Shown here one piece after another: positions 52,532 through 61,621 of a stretch of DNA of 64,000 nucleotides. Where the stretch lies: positions 744,001 to 808,000 of the forward strand of contig OZ219799.1 of the NCBI GenBank assembly GCA_964291275.2, read 5' to 3'. The notes beneath the pieces were generated by a model. It did not search any database and was not told the DNA's origin. It was given only the letters and a program-made list of their open reading frames with translations. The first letter of the stretch is position 1. Each line of letters opens with the position of its first letter. The position numbers were made by a program, and so were the translations under genes. Source of the stretch: Bin80 sp964291275. GTDB lineage: Bacteria > Bacteroidota > Rhodothermia > Rhodothermales > Bin80.

Positions 52532-52638
52532 TCCTGAGTTCGGGGTACCCGAAGCGGCATACCGTTCACCGTTACAATTCAGTGACACGGCACTTGTTTT
52601 TCCAGATCCCAATGCAGGGTTTGTTTGCGGCCATTACC

Positions 52639-53127
52639 TCATTTTAGTCCGCAGTCCAGTGCTTCTTCGATTTGCACGAATCTGATCGCATTCTGTGTTC
52701 GTTCGACTCGAACAGCCTCAAAAGCAACTCCGGTGGAGAAAGATGGACGACAATCGGAGCCTGGGGAGAACAGCCGATAGGTTGCGACCACCGTATCCCT
52801 AAGACTTTCGAGGAGCTCAAAACGCAGGTCATATCCTCCAGAATTAACATCAACGGCGGCGAGTAGGACCATCTCTGTTTCAAAGTCTACGGATGTGAAG
52901 GGCATCAGTGGCTGAAGTGAATCCGCATATGCAGTCCACGTATCCACATCTGTGATCACACGTACAGTGGTTGTGTCGAGTGAAGCTTGTAGTCCGCGGC
53001 CGAGTGATACATAGGGGAGCAGTTCGGCCAGGTCTTCTTCCGTCAGTTCAGGCAGTTGTGCAGTCTCACAACTTGCGGATAGCATGAGTACGGAGATCAA
53101 TATTAAGCAGGAACTAAATTTTTGCAT
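52639..53127 (-). CDS. PrcB-like lipoprotein
   Basis: 162 residues with a lipoprotein signal: L-I-L-I-S-V-L-M-L-S-A-S-C, the Cys at about 20 being the lipidation site. The C-terminal half resembles the PrcB C-terminal domain (protease complex subunit in Treponema): V-I-T-D-V-D-T-W-T-A-Y, V-D-F-E-T-E-M-V-L-L-A-A-V-D-V-N-S-G-G-Y. Many such proteins in this phylum have unknown roles. It is convergent with the export operon and divergent from rpoZ, with 45 bp between starts. Confidence 0.72.
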   Translation of the reverse strand: MQKFSSCLILISVLMLSASCETAQLPELTEEDLAELLPYVSLGRGLQASLDTTTVRVITDVDTWTAYADSLQPLMPFTSVDFETEMVLLAAVDVNSGGYDLRFELLESLRDTVVATYRLFSPGSDCRPSFSTGVAFEAVRVERTQNAIRFVQIEEALDCGLK

Positions 53128-53172
53128 TAGAGTGTCATTGGTTCGTTACGAATTCGTGCTTATAAACTACTC

Positions 53173-53475
53173 ATGCCGCTTAAAACAGTCGATATTGATG
53201 CGCTGGTTGAACAAACAGGTAACCTGTTTGAAGTCGTTGCGATCCTTTCGAAGCGTTCGCGCCAAGCTGCAATCAAAATGAAGTCGGAACTTGATACGCG
53301 TCTCGCGTACTTTGAAGGGTTCGATCCCGAACTGGAAGATCCGCATTTTCAGGAAGAACAGCGCCGTATATCCATTGAGCACGAGGAGCGACCCAAGCCC
53401 ACTGAGGTTGCAGTCGAGGAAATGTTCAGTTCCGAAATCTACTTCCGAGATCCCACCACGGAGCCGGAAATCTAG
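53173..53475 (+). CDS. rpoZ: RNA polymerase omega / Rpb6-like subunit
   Basis: 100 residues. N-terminal 50 residues match the omega/RpoK fold: an early acidic helix, N-L-F-E-V-V-A-I-L-S-K-R-S-R-Q-A-A, then the acidic tail characteristic of the Bacteroidota-type Rpb6-like subunit. Omega promotes RNA polymerase assembly around beta-prime. It lies 21 bp upstream of uvrA. The assignment depends on the short A-x2-L-S-K-R-x-R-Q core. Confidence 0.75.
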   Translation: MPLKTVDIDALVEQTGNLFEVVAILSKRSRQAAIKMKSELDTRLAYFEGFDPELEDPHFQEEQRRISIEHEERPKPTEVAVEEMFSSEIYFRDPTTEPEI

Positions 53476-53496
53476 GGAGAGTAGACTGGCCTGCTA

Positions 53497-56373
53497 ATGG
53501 ATGGCCAAAATGGAGAATGCAAGGACGAGTACATTCTTGTCAGAGGTGCGCGTGAACACAACCTGAGGGATGTAGATGTGGATATTCCGCGCGACGAACT
53601 GGTTGTTGTAACAGGTCTTTCGGGTTCGGGAAAGAGTTCACTGGCTTTCAATACTGTTTATGCCGAGGGCCAGCGACGGTACCTGGAAAGCCTGAGTGCA
53701 TATGCACGACAGTTTGTCGGGATGCCTGAACGCCCTGATGTTGACCACATTGAAGGGCTCTCCCCAGTTATTGCAATCGACCAGAAGACCGTCACCAGGA
53801 GTTCACGGTCGACTGTTGGTACGGTTACTGAGATCTACGATTTTCTGCGGCTACTTTATGCACGCGCAGCTACCTCTTTCTCAGCGGAGTCGGGTAAACC
53901 GCTTATCAGGCAGTCTACGGGTGAAATTATTGAAGCAATCCAGGAGTACCCCGTTGATTCAAAAATCATGCTGCTTGCGCCTGTGGTTAAAGGTCGCAAA
54001 GGACATTATGGGGAGCTCTTTGAAAGTGTGTCTCGTCAGGGCTATACAAGAGTCCGCGTCGATGGTAAGATTCATGCGATCAAGCCGGGCATGAAGGTTG
54101 CCAGGTACGGCACACATAACATCGAGATTGTTGTAGATCGTTTGCGTATTGAGAATGGTATGGAGGCCCGCATAGCTCAATCGGTCAAGACGGCATTGGA
54201 GTTGGGGAAAGGAGCATTGATTCTAGCGGAGACATCCAAAAAGGATCGCATCTTTAGTCGTCACCTATATGATCCGGAAACAGGAAAATCCTATCAGGAG
54301 GCCTCGCCGAGGACCTTTTCGTTCAACTCGCCATCCAGTGCCTGCAACGTGTGCCGAGGCCTTGGGATGCAGGATTCCTGGGATGAAGATTTGCTTGTGC
54401 CGGATCGCTCACTCAGTATCGAGAACGGTGCAATCTTGCCTCTTGACTCTTGGAGGGATTATCACCTCATCAGGGAGATAGAATTGGTGTTGAAGGAAAA
54501 GGGTTTTTCGCTAGCTACACCAGTGGAGAAGATCAGCAAACCTGCGTGGGATGAGGTGCTCCATGGTTCCTATCAATACCTTGATACGAGGAGGGATAGC
54601 ACCAGGTACGTCTTCAAATCTCCGGATGGGCGGGGCCTTTACAACTTTTTGGACACCCGATACAAAGTTGCGGACAAAAAAGGTCAGAGAGAACTTGAGC
54701 GCTTCAAGGTAAGGCGACCTTGTACTGAATGTAAGGGAGGACGTCTCTCCAGTGAGGCACTTTCGTACAGAATTGCGGGAAAAACGATTGCTGATCTGGC
54801 ACAGATGGATCTGGTTGGCCTGCGTGAGTTCTTGAATACAGTTCGCTTTGGTAAGCGACAGGCCCAGATTGCTGCTCCCATTGTTAAGGAGGTTCAGGAG
54901 CGCCTGATGTTCATGATTGACGTAGGTGTTGGTTATCTAACGTTGGACCGACCGGCCGTCACATTGTCTGGCGGAGAAAGCCAGCGTATTCGCTTGGCCA
55001 CACAGATTGGTACACAGCTAACGGGGGTCTTATACGTTTTGGATGAGCCCTCCATTGGGTTACATGCCCGGGATAATCGACGCCTTATAGAGTCCCTGCG
55101 CAGATTACGTGATCTAGGTAATTCGGTTCTGGTCGTTGAGCATGATCGTGACATGATTGAGTCAGCCGACCATATCATCGACCTGGGTCCTGGTGCCGGT
55201 GATCAGGGTGGGGAGGTTGTATATGCTGGTTCTCCTGCAATGTTACGGCAAAATGGCAGTTCCAAAAAGGGATTGACCTTACCGTATCTCTTGGGGCAGC
55301 GTTGCATAGAAATTCCAGAGAAGCGTCGGAAGATATCAAAGAAAGCCCTTGTGCTTTCCGGGGCTACAGGCAACAATTTGAAGAACGTTACGCTTACACT
55401 ACCCTTAGGGACATTCATTTGCGTGACTGGTGTTAGTGGGTCGGGAAAGAGTTCGCTCATTAACCAAACTCTTGTTCCTGCATTGATGTCCCGGAAAATT
55501 CCGCATGCCGTGACACGAGGGTTACCGTATGATAAACTGGAGGGGCATGAGTTCATTGATAAGGTGATCAACATCGATCAAAAGCCAATTGGGCGAACGC
55601 CCCGGTCCAATCCGGCTACGTACATTACCTTGTTCACGGCAATTCGGCAGCTGTTTGCTGGCTTACCTCTGTCTAGAGCACGGGGTTATATGCCGGGGCG
55701 TTTTTCGTTCAATGTGAGAGGTGGGAGGTGCGAGACCTGTTCCGGGGCCGGTATTGATCGTTTGGAGATGAATTTTTTGCCTGATGTGTATGTAGAGTGT
55801 GAGACATGTCAGGGTAGACGCTACAATCAGGAAACATTGGAGGTGTCCTACAAGGGCAAAACTATTTCGGATGTTCTGAACATGCGTGTAACCGAAGCGT
55901 CTGCCTTTTTTGCCAATCTGCCCAAAATTGCCAAGAAGCTGGATACGCTCCTCTCGGTTGGTCTGGGGTACATACGCTTAGGGCAGCAGTCAACTACGAT
56001 TTCTGGTGGAGAGGCGCAGCGAGTGAAGCTGGCCAAAGAACTTTCACGTCCGGGAAAAGGGAAGATACTGTACCTATTTGATGAGCCAACGACCGGACTG
56101 CACTTCGAGGATATTCGGTTATTTCTGAATGTTTTGCAGAAGCTGGTGGACAGAGGCAATACCGTGCTGGTGATCGAACACAACCCGGACGTAATAAAAG
56201 TCGCTGATTACATTGTGGATATGGGGCCGGAGGGAGGCGAGGCAGGTGGGGAGATTCTTTTTGCCGGTTCTCCCGAGGAAATGAGTCGTCAAAAAACTCA
56301 TACAGCAGACCTGCTCAGAGAGATATTTTCGGGTAAGCAAGGTGAGCAGGTTTTCGATGATTCACCAATTTGA
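53497..56373 (+). CDS. uvrA: excinuclease ABC subunit A
   Basis: 958 residues, full length. First ATPase: Walker A G-L-S-G-S-G-K-S at 40-47, later signature L-S-G-G-E-S-Q-R-I-R-L and Walker B V-L-D-E-P-S-I-G-L-H. Second ATPase: G-V-S-G-S-G-K-S-S, I-S-G-G-E-A-Q-R-V-K-L, L-F-D-E-P-T-T-G-L-H. Zinc modules: C-N-V-C-R-G-L-G with C-T-E-C-K-G-G-R, and C-E-T-C-S-G-A-G with C-E-T-C-Q-G-R-R. UvrA dimers locate bulky DNA lesions and load UvrB. It is followed by an isolated minus-strand ParA/AlbA pair. Confidence 0.97.
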   Translation: MDGQNGECKDEYILVRGAREHNLRDVDVDIPRDELVVVTGLSGSGKSSLAFNTVYAEGQRRYLESLSAYARQFVGMPERPDVDHIEGLSPVIAIDQKTVTRSSRSTVGTVTEIYDFLRLLYARAATSFSAESGKPLIRQSTGEIIEAIQEYPVDSKIMLLAPVVKGRKGHYGELFESVSRQGYTRVRVDGKIHAIKPGMKVARYGTHNIEIVVDRLRIENGMEARIAQSVKTALELGKGALILAETSKKDRIFSRHLYDPETGKSYQEASPRTFSFNSPSSACNVCRGLGMQDSWDEDLLVPDRSLSIENGAILPLDSWRDYHLIREIELVLKEKGFSLATPVEKISKPAWDEVLHGSYQYLDTRRDSTRYVFKSPDGRGLYNFLDTRYKVADKKGQRELERFKVRRPCTECKGGRLSSEALSYRIAGKTIADLAQMDLVGLREFLNTVRFGKRQAQIAAPIVKEVQERLMFMIDVGVGYLTLDRPAVTLSGGESQRIRLATQIGTQLTGVLYVLDEPSIGLHARDNRRLIESLRRLRDLGNSVLVVEHDRDMIESADHIIDLGPGAGDQGGEVVYAGSPAMLRQNGSSKKGLTLPYLLGQRCIEIPEKRRKISKKALVLSGATGNNLKNVTLTLPLGTFICVTGVSGSGKSSLINQTLVPALMSRKIPHAVTRGLPYDKLEGHEFIDKVINIDQKPIGRTPRSNPATYITLFTAIRQLFAGLPLSRARGYMPGRFSFNVRGGRCETCSGAGIDRLEMNFLPDVYVECETCQGRRYNQETLEVSYKGKTISDVLNMRVTEASAFFANLPKIAKKLDTLLSVGLGYIRLGQQSTTISGGEAQRVKLAKELSRPGKGKILYLFDEPTTGLHFEDIRLFLNVLQKLVDRGNTVLVIEHNPDVIKVADYIVDMGPEGGEAGGEILFAGSPEEMSRQKTHTADLLREIFSGKQGEQVFDDSPI

Positions 56374-56523
56374 ACCCGAAACCGCAATCCCCAGGATTAC
56401 TCAGATCTGATGTTTACTGTATCATATCAATGCCCTGCACGCCCTATATCTCTCTCTATCGCTGGTTCTTTAAATGAATGTTTTCTTTTTTCCTAAAAAC
56501 TACTCCCATAAAACTGAAACAAC

Positions 56524-57555
56524 TTAAGAAAGGAATTCTGCTTCTATTGTTATTCCCATCTGTGAAGCGATTTTGATTACTAGCTGCTTAAAATCTTTTT
56601 TGGCGTCTTGTACAGCATTTGCGTGCGAACCTATTGCTCCATCCGCCGAAGTCAGGTTGAAAATGGGTTTACGATGCTCTTGAGCCATGGGAATCAGGCT
56701 TCGGTAATGTTTTACCGTCGCTAGACAATGATCTTCCTCCAATTGTTCATTAACATTCGGATCCTCATTTAATACAGATTCGCAATAGATTTCCGGTATG
56801 CGCTTTACCCATTTGTCATAGGCTTTTACGGGTCGGTCTAATCGGACGCTATGCTGCTGGCACAAATATCCTATCGGCTGCATCTTTCCTCGAGGTAATT
56901 GAAAATCCTCCCATGAAGACGCTTCTTCACTCTCTTCCCAGTTATCTAATCTTTTCTGCCATAGTTTTTTCCATCTTCTTAGCGTTGGACCAAGATTCTT
57001 CAGTCCCTGCAGGGAAAAAAGATCCGCTCCCATAGGTATCACTACATAGTCTGTAGCCACAAGCGCCGACCGATTGATTGCACCAAGATTGGGCCCAATA
57101 TCAATCAGAATAATATCGGTCCGTACTTTGTTGGCAGCCATCTGCATTACCTGCCAGAACGAACTCAGTATACGCATAGGGCGATACAGATTACTGTCCC
57201 CCATGCTTTCAGGCCATTCTTTCGATAAAACACTTTCATAGTCCGACAGTCTAATGTCGCCTGGAAGAAGGTAAAGGTCGGTTGTTATATTCTTGAGTAC
57301 AGGTTCTGCAATATCTCCAACACCGGCTAATGGGTTAACGCAATTATAAATTGTGGAACCTTCATTCTGCTGATTCCAGACCGCATCAATCTCATCTTCA
57401 TTTAAAAATGCTGCTGTCAAGTTGGACTGTGGGTCTAGGTCGAAAATTACCACTCGTTTCTCTAAGCTGGCGAACATCCAGGCCAAGTGATAAATCATTG
57501 AGGTTTTCCCCACACCGCCTTTATTATTAAAAAATGTCAGAACAGATGCGTTCAC
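56524..57555 (-). CDS. ParA-family ATPase (second gene of a two-gene unit)
   Basis: 343 residues. Deviant Walker A F-N-N-K-G-G-V-G-K-T-S at 9-19 and D-L-D-P-Q-S-N-L-T near 40 identify a ParA/MinD-type ATPase; D-I-I-L-I-D-I-G-P-N-L-G-A-I-N-R-S is its third motif. A central insert of about 60 residues (R-R-W-K-K-L-W-Q-K-R-L, W-E-E-S-E-E-A-S-S-W) and an extended C-terminus are unlike chromosome-partitioning ParA. No parB or parS is visible. Its start overlaps the stop of the AlbA-domain gene by 4 bp (ATGA), so the two are translationally coupled and probably act together. Role unknown. Confidence 0.85.
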   Translation of the reverse strand: MNASVLTFFNNKGGVGKTSMIYHLAWMFASLEKRVVIFDLDPQSNLTAAFLNEDEIDAVWNQQNEGSTIYNCVNPLAGVGDIAEPVLKNITTDLYLLPGDIRLSDYESVLSKEWPESMGDSNLYRPMRILSSFWQVMQMAANKVRTDIILIDIGPNLGAINRSALVATDYVVIPMGADLFSLQGLKNLGPTLRRWKKLWQKRLDNWEESEEASSWEDFQLPRGKMQPIGYLCQQHSVRLDRPVKAYDKWVKRIPEIYCESVLNEDPNVNEQLEEDHCLATVKHYRSLIPMAQEHRKPIFNLTSADGAIGSHANAVQDAKKDFKQLVIKIASQMGITIEAEFLS

Positions 57556-58760
57556 GTTTTCACCCTCAGTATACAGACAACTGAACTTTGGTTGACTTCA
57601 AATTTGGGTTCAGGGTTGCCATTTTTTTTCATCGCCATTCTGGTTGTAGCTATACCGCGACCGAATGCCTGAACAAATCCGAAAGTTTTCAACACATCAC
57701 ATATATTCGGATTACGGTAGTCGGTAACGCCTGGACTACCAAAGTTCTCTGGTGTGACGTTGCCGTAAGGACCACCCGGACTGTTGATTTCAATACGGTC
57801 GTTAAACCAGTAGACACGCACCGGTGCATGGGTGCTCTCGTATGTCCTGTGAAGCACAGCATTGTAGAGAACCTGCTGAAGAGCCACATGCGGATATGGT
57901 GATTCTTCTATGTGTACTGGTGTCGAGGTAATATCTATTGCAGTACGATTATGAGCTTTAAGCTTCTCTTCCGTGCGGCGCAGCATTTCAACCAGAGCAC
58001 CACGTATATCTTCTTCGTCGATCACTGGTTCGTGTAACTCCCTGCCATCAATACGCAGAAATTGTATAGAAGCTCCTGGAAGGAAATCCTGCGGGGTTTT
58101 ACCGATGGACAGTAGGCCGAGCAAGGTAGGCGTGGTGTCTGTAGGCGATACGGTAAATTTACACGATGTCAGTTGTTCTTCATATGTCCTTTCATTGTTT
58201 TTCAATACATCCTCAGCAAATGCGGCCGGGAGGTATTCATTTTCAAAGATGGTCTTTGAAAGATCTGAAACAGTGCTGGTTGGAATAATGCTAATATCGA
58301 AAGGCAAGTTTCTTGTTCTTCTCTTTTCATTGAGAATGCGTTCCTCCTGATGATTCGCAACAGAGCGTCGTGGCCCTGTACGAATCCATATCCGTCCCTT
58401 ATATTTAACCGGTGGCATATCTGAAGGCATGACCGTCACTACTGCCATTTCGGCACCCTTAAGGAATCGTTTCTCTACCGTGAGAGCGGGCAATGGGAGA
58501 ATATTGCCATCGGTTTTCATATCAGCCAAGCTCTGCAAAAGCTCGTCACTGATGGGCTCTCCTGATGGAGAACCATCGTCTTGTGCACCGACAAACAATA
58601 TGCCTGGTTGGTTATGATTTGGGAGGTCATTGGCGAAGGCACATACGGCCTGCCGAGCTTTTTTAGGCGTGTCTCCCTTGAATGAACGCTTCCTCTCAAT
58701 CCGGTCAGATTCCGTGTCGTTTAAAAGATCGTCCAACTCGGAATCAGTAAAATTTTTCAT
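57552..58760 (-). CDS. AlbA_2 (Schlafen-like) protein with RecG-like C-terminal domain
   Basis: 402 residues. N-terminus (about 1-140): D-D-L-L-N-D-T-E-S-D-R-I-E-R-K-R-S-F, F-A-N-D-L-P-N, G-I-L-F-V-G-A-Q-D-D-G, Y-K-G-R-I-W-I-R-T-G-P-R-R-S. This is the AlbA_2/Slfn nucleic-acid binding fold. C-terminus (about 250-400): P-Y-P-H-V-A-L-Q-Q-V-L-Y-N-A-V-L-H-R-T-Y, R-I-E-I-N-S-P-G-G-P-Y-G, Y-R-N-P-N-I, A-F-G-R-G-I-A-T-T. This is the HATPase-like domain often joined to AlbA_2. Such proteins occur as regulators and in several anti-phage loci. It is the first gene of the unit, with a 290-bp gene-free region upstream. Confidence 0.83.
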   Translation of the reverse strand: MKNFTDSELDDLLNDTESDRIERKRSFKGDTPKKARQAVCAFANDLPNHNQPGILFVGAQDDGSPSGEPISDELLQSLADMKTDGNILPLPALTVEKRFLKGAEMAVVTVMPSDMPPVKYKGRIWIRTGPRRSVANHQEERILNEKRRTRNLPFDISIIPTSTVSDLSKTIFENEYLPAAFAEDVLKNNERTYEEQLTSCKFTVSPTDTTPTLLGLLSIGKTPQDFLPGASIQFLRIDGRELHEPVIDEEDIRGALVEMLRRTEEKLKAHNRTAIDITSTPVHIEESPYPHVALQQVLYNAVLHRTYESTHAPVRVYWFNDRIEINSPGGPYGNVTPENFGSPGVTDYRNPNICDVLKTFGFVQAFGRGIATTRMAMKKNGNPEPKFEVNQSSVVCILRVKT

Positions 58761-59050
58761 TTAAGTTAACGACTCAGCAGTAGACGACTTGGTCAAGTTA
58801 CTTGATTTTTCATACAAAAGACGTCATTGTTTCAACTTTTTGCGGGGCATGCCCCCCCTAATTGCCACTAGGCGCGCTTTGCCATACTTAATCCTCGAAC
58901 TGATAAAAAAGAGGCCACGCGGGAATGAGCGATATTGGAGATACGATCCCGAAATGAGTGCTTTATCAATGGGCTGCTAGGTCCGTCACTGACTGAGGTT
59001 CCGGCGTCGTTAATGTCTGTCTTTGCCTGATTTGGCCTAGTAGTGAACCT
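58761..59050. other. intergenic region upstream of the AlbA/ParA unit
   Basis: About 290 bp with no recognised gene. It includes the promoter side of the AlbA-domain gene and the 3' flank of the L-2-hydroxyglutarate oxidase gene. The segment at 58846-58976 could encode a short basic peptide, but nothing supports it. Confidence 0.45.
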
Positions 59051-60244
59051 CTAATCAGGCCGTAGTCGATTCACCAAATTCCTCGCCAGAGTTTCCCCTA
59101 TGGCAAGTGACGCGGTTGCGCTTGGAGAACTTGCATTTAATACACTCAGCACTCGTCGACTCTCTTGGATATACATGCTTCGAATCATTGTGCCATCAGC
59201 TCTGACTGCCTGTGCGCGCACTCCACTTCGTGCAGGCCTAAGATCAGACAGTTTGACTGCGGGAATCAGACGTTGTAATATCCGTAAATAATACTTTTTG
59301 TTGAGACTCTGCAGAATTTCTCGTATGCCAGTTCGCCACAATGAGCGTGCGAGATGCCAGCTGCCAGGCCAGAGGACTGTATCAAGGATGTCTTCTGGTG
59401 CAACGATGAAGCGTTTGTATCCCTCCCGGGATAATGCAAGAACGGCGCTTGGGCCACAAAATACGCGGCCGTCTGTCATGCGGGTTGCATGTACACCAAG
59501 GAAGGGGACGCATTCATCTCCCGCGGGATAAATGAGATGGCGGCAATACTGTCGGGGTAGGAGCTCGTAGTACTCCCCTCTGAACGGTAATATACGAACA
59601 TGTGGTTCCTGCCCCAGAAGTCTGGCTACACGGTCAGCATACAGTCCGGCACAGTTAAGAACATGCCGTGCGTGGATTGTGAGATTGTCGGTCTCCAGAA
59701 CAATATGTTGATTTCCCTCGTGCGCTCTGTACACGTACGCATTGGTCAATACGTCGGTGCCTTGTTCCTGTGATAGCGATGTCAGGCACCGCACAACGCT
59801 CGGAAAATCCACGATGCCGGCATCACGCACCAGAAGTGCTTTATTACCGGCAGCATAGGGCTCACGTTCGAGGAGTGCGTCTCGGTCTATAATTTGACAT
59901 TGCACACCATTTGCACGCCCCCACTCGTATAGCGTATGTAGGCGGGCCAATTCTCGGGAGGTACTGCCTATGATCACTTTGCCGCAGAGTTCGAATGGCA
60001 AGTGGTTGGTGCGGCAGAAGTTTTCCATTAACCGTCGCCCTCGCAGACACGTTTGTGCCTGATTCGACCCTGGTCGATAGTAGACTCCTGAGTGCAGCAC
60101 GCCCGAATTACGGCCTGACTGATGTGTTGCAACGGCGCATTCCTTCTCCAGAACTAAAATTCGACACTCACAGTACTGACTCAGTTGCCAAGCCGTTGCA
60201 AGGCCAACAATCCCTCCCCCAATGATTGCTACGTCACACTCCAC
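59051..60244 (-). CDS. lhgO: L-2-hydroxyglutarate oxidase/dehydrogenase
   Basis: 397 residues. FAD-binding N-terminus V-A-I-I-G-G-G-I-V-G-L-A-T-A, followed by V-L-E-K-E. The L2HGDH signature Q-S-G-R-N-S-G-V-L-H-S-G-V-Y-Y is at about 41-55, then C-G-K-V-I-I and C-A-G-L-Y-A-D-R-V-A. It oxidises L-2-hydroxyglutarate to 2-oxoglutarate and feeds electrons to the membrane. Start is 8 bp after the aminotransferase stop, so the two are likely co-transcribed. Confidence 0.88.
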   Translation of the reverse strand: MECDVAIIGGGIVGLATAWQLSQYCECRILVLEKECAVATHQSGRNSGVLHSGVYYRPGSNQAQTCLRGRRLMENFCRTNHLPFELCGKVIIGSTSRELARLHTLYEWGRANGVQCQIIDRDALLEREPYAAGNKALLVRDAGIVDFPSVVRCLTSLSQEQGTDVLTNAYVYRAHEGNQHIVLETDNLTIHARHVLNCAGLYADRVARLLGQEPHVRILPFRGEYYELLPRQYCRHLIYPAGDECVPFLGVHATRMTDGRVFCGPSAVLALSREGYKRFIVAPEDILDTVLWPGSWHLARSLWRTGIREILQSLNKKYYLRILQRLIPAVKLSDLRPARSGVRAQAVRADGTMIRSMYIQESRRVLSVLNASSPSATASLAIGETLARNLVNRLRPD

Positions 60245-60252
60245 CAGTAGGA

Positions 60253-61554
60253 CTAGGAGCTCTCTGTTGCAGGTAAACCATCACGCACAACCTGTTCCAT
60301 GGCGTCTACGAAACGGTTCAGTTCCTCCAAGGTCGTGAACAAGTTAGCCGTAACTCGCAGGCCTTCGAACTCTGCGTGTTTGATAGGTGTAGCGATTATG
60401 CGGTGTGTATCCCAGAGATGCGTACCCAACTCCGCTGTATCAACGCCTTCGATTTGGACAGTGCCGATGCAACAGGAGAACTCGGGTTTGAGACTGGTAT
60501 GCAGACGAACGCGATCATGCTGCATGAGAGGCTTTGCCCAGTAGTCACGCAGGTAACGCAGGCGGTCCTCTTTGCGTTTGGCTCCAATGCCCTGATGAAA
60601 GGTCAGTGCTTCGGCAATAGCTACGTAGTTGGCTGCCGGGTGCGTGCCAATCTCTTCGTATTTGCGAATATCCTCATCCATTCCCTCGGGAGCTGCCATG
60701 AGCGGCCATAAGTCCCGGATTTTATTCTTGCGCACGTACAGTAGTCCCGTTCCATGTGGTGCTAAGAGCCATTTGTGCAGGCTGGAGGCGTAGTAGTCAC
60801 AGTCCAGATCTTCGTGCTTAAAATCAAAATGACCAAACGCGTGTGCACCGTCCACGATTACCGGAATTCCCTTGCGTCGAGCCATTTGGACGATCGGCTT
60901 CACAGGCAGGATTTGACCGGTAATGTTGATGATGTGGCACATGAGTATTGCACGGGTGCGGGGCCCAATGTTTTCCTCGAACAGGCGTACGATCTCTCCA
61001 GGGTCTTCGGAAGGTATTGGTATGGAAAACTGTTTAAGGACAATTCCGTCACGGCGTTCTCGTTGTTTGAACGTTGTGATCATGCGTCCATAGTCCTGCG
61101 TGGTAGTTAACACTTCATCACCAGGCTCAAAATCCAATCCTAATTGGCAAATTTGAAGCCCCTCACTTGAATTGCGTGTCAGTGCGATCTCCTCGGAATC
61201 ACACCCAAACTCCAGTGCCAGGCGCTGTCGGACCCCCTCGCGCTGAGGTTCCAGGATGCGCCACATGGTATACACTGGTGCTTCATTGGAGTAGTCCAGA
61301 TGTCCTTTCATAGCTTCCTGGACAATCCTTGGAGAAGGACTCACGCCGCCGCTGTTGAGGTTGATCAGGCTGCGATCAACCGTGAAGGCTTGTTGTACGC
61401 CCAGCCAAAAAGTTTCATCACGTGTTACGTCGCCAGTTACACCTGCTATGTGTTCGAGTACAGCCGGGACACGTTCAGGAAGTAGTGAACCGTACGTGAG
61501 AGCTGCGGCTGCGGGGGCCCCGATCTGGTGAAGAAATTGCCTGCGGTTCGACAT
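60253..61554 (-). CDS. Tat-exported class V aminotransferase-fold enzyme
   Basis: 433 residues. A twin-arginine signal is visible at the N-terminus: N-R-R-Q-F-L-H-Q-I-G-A-P-A-A-A-A-L. The body is a class V PLP fold resembling isopenicillin N epimerase-like proteins: N-L-N-S-G-G-V-S-P-S-P, L-T-R-N-S-S-E-G, V-D-G-A-H-A-F-G-H-F, and the PLP lysine in S-S-L-H-K-W-L. Folded export via Tat fits a cofactor-bearing enzyme. The substrate is unknown. It is the first gene of a pair with lhgO. Confidence 0.85.
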   Translation of the reverse strand: MSNRRQFLHQIGAPAAAALTYGSLLPERVPAVLEHIAGVTGDVTRDETFWLGVQQAFTVDRSLINLNSGGVSPSPRIVQEAMKGHLDYSNEAPVYTMWRILEPQREGVRQRLALEFGCDSEEIALTRNSSEGLQICQLGLDFEPGDEVLTTTQDYGRMITTFKQRERRDGIVLKQFSIPIPSEDPGEIVRLFEENIGPRTRAILMCHIINITGQILPVKPIVQMARRKGIPVIVDGAHAFGHFDFKHEDLDCDYYASSLHKWLLAPHGTGLLYVRKNKIRDLWPLMAAPEGMDEDIRKYEEIGTHPAANYVAIAEALTFHQGIGAKRKEDRLRYLRDYWAKPLMQHDRVRLHTSLKPEFSCCIGTVQIEGVDTAELGTHLWDTHRIIATPIKHAEFEGLRVTANLFTTLEELNRFVDAMEQVVRDGLPATESS

Positions 61555-61621
61555 GAGTAAACCCTTTTTTCATTGACCAGTAAACAAGCAAGATATTTCA
61601 TTCAGTGATAAAGAGTTTATT

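Noticed and set aside
56524..57555. Chromosome partition ParA
   Set aside because: There is no ParB gene or parS-like repeats, and the central insert and coupling to an AlbA_2 gene do not fit a parABS locus.
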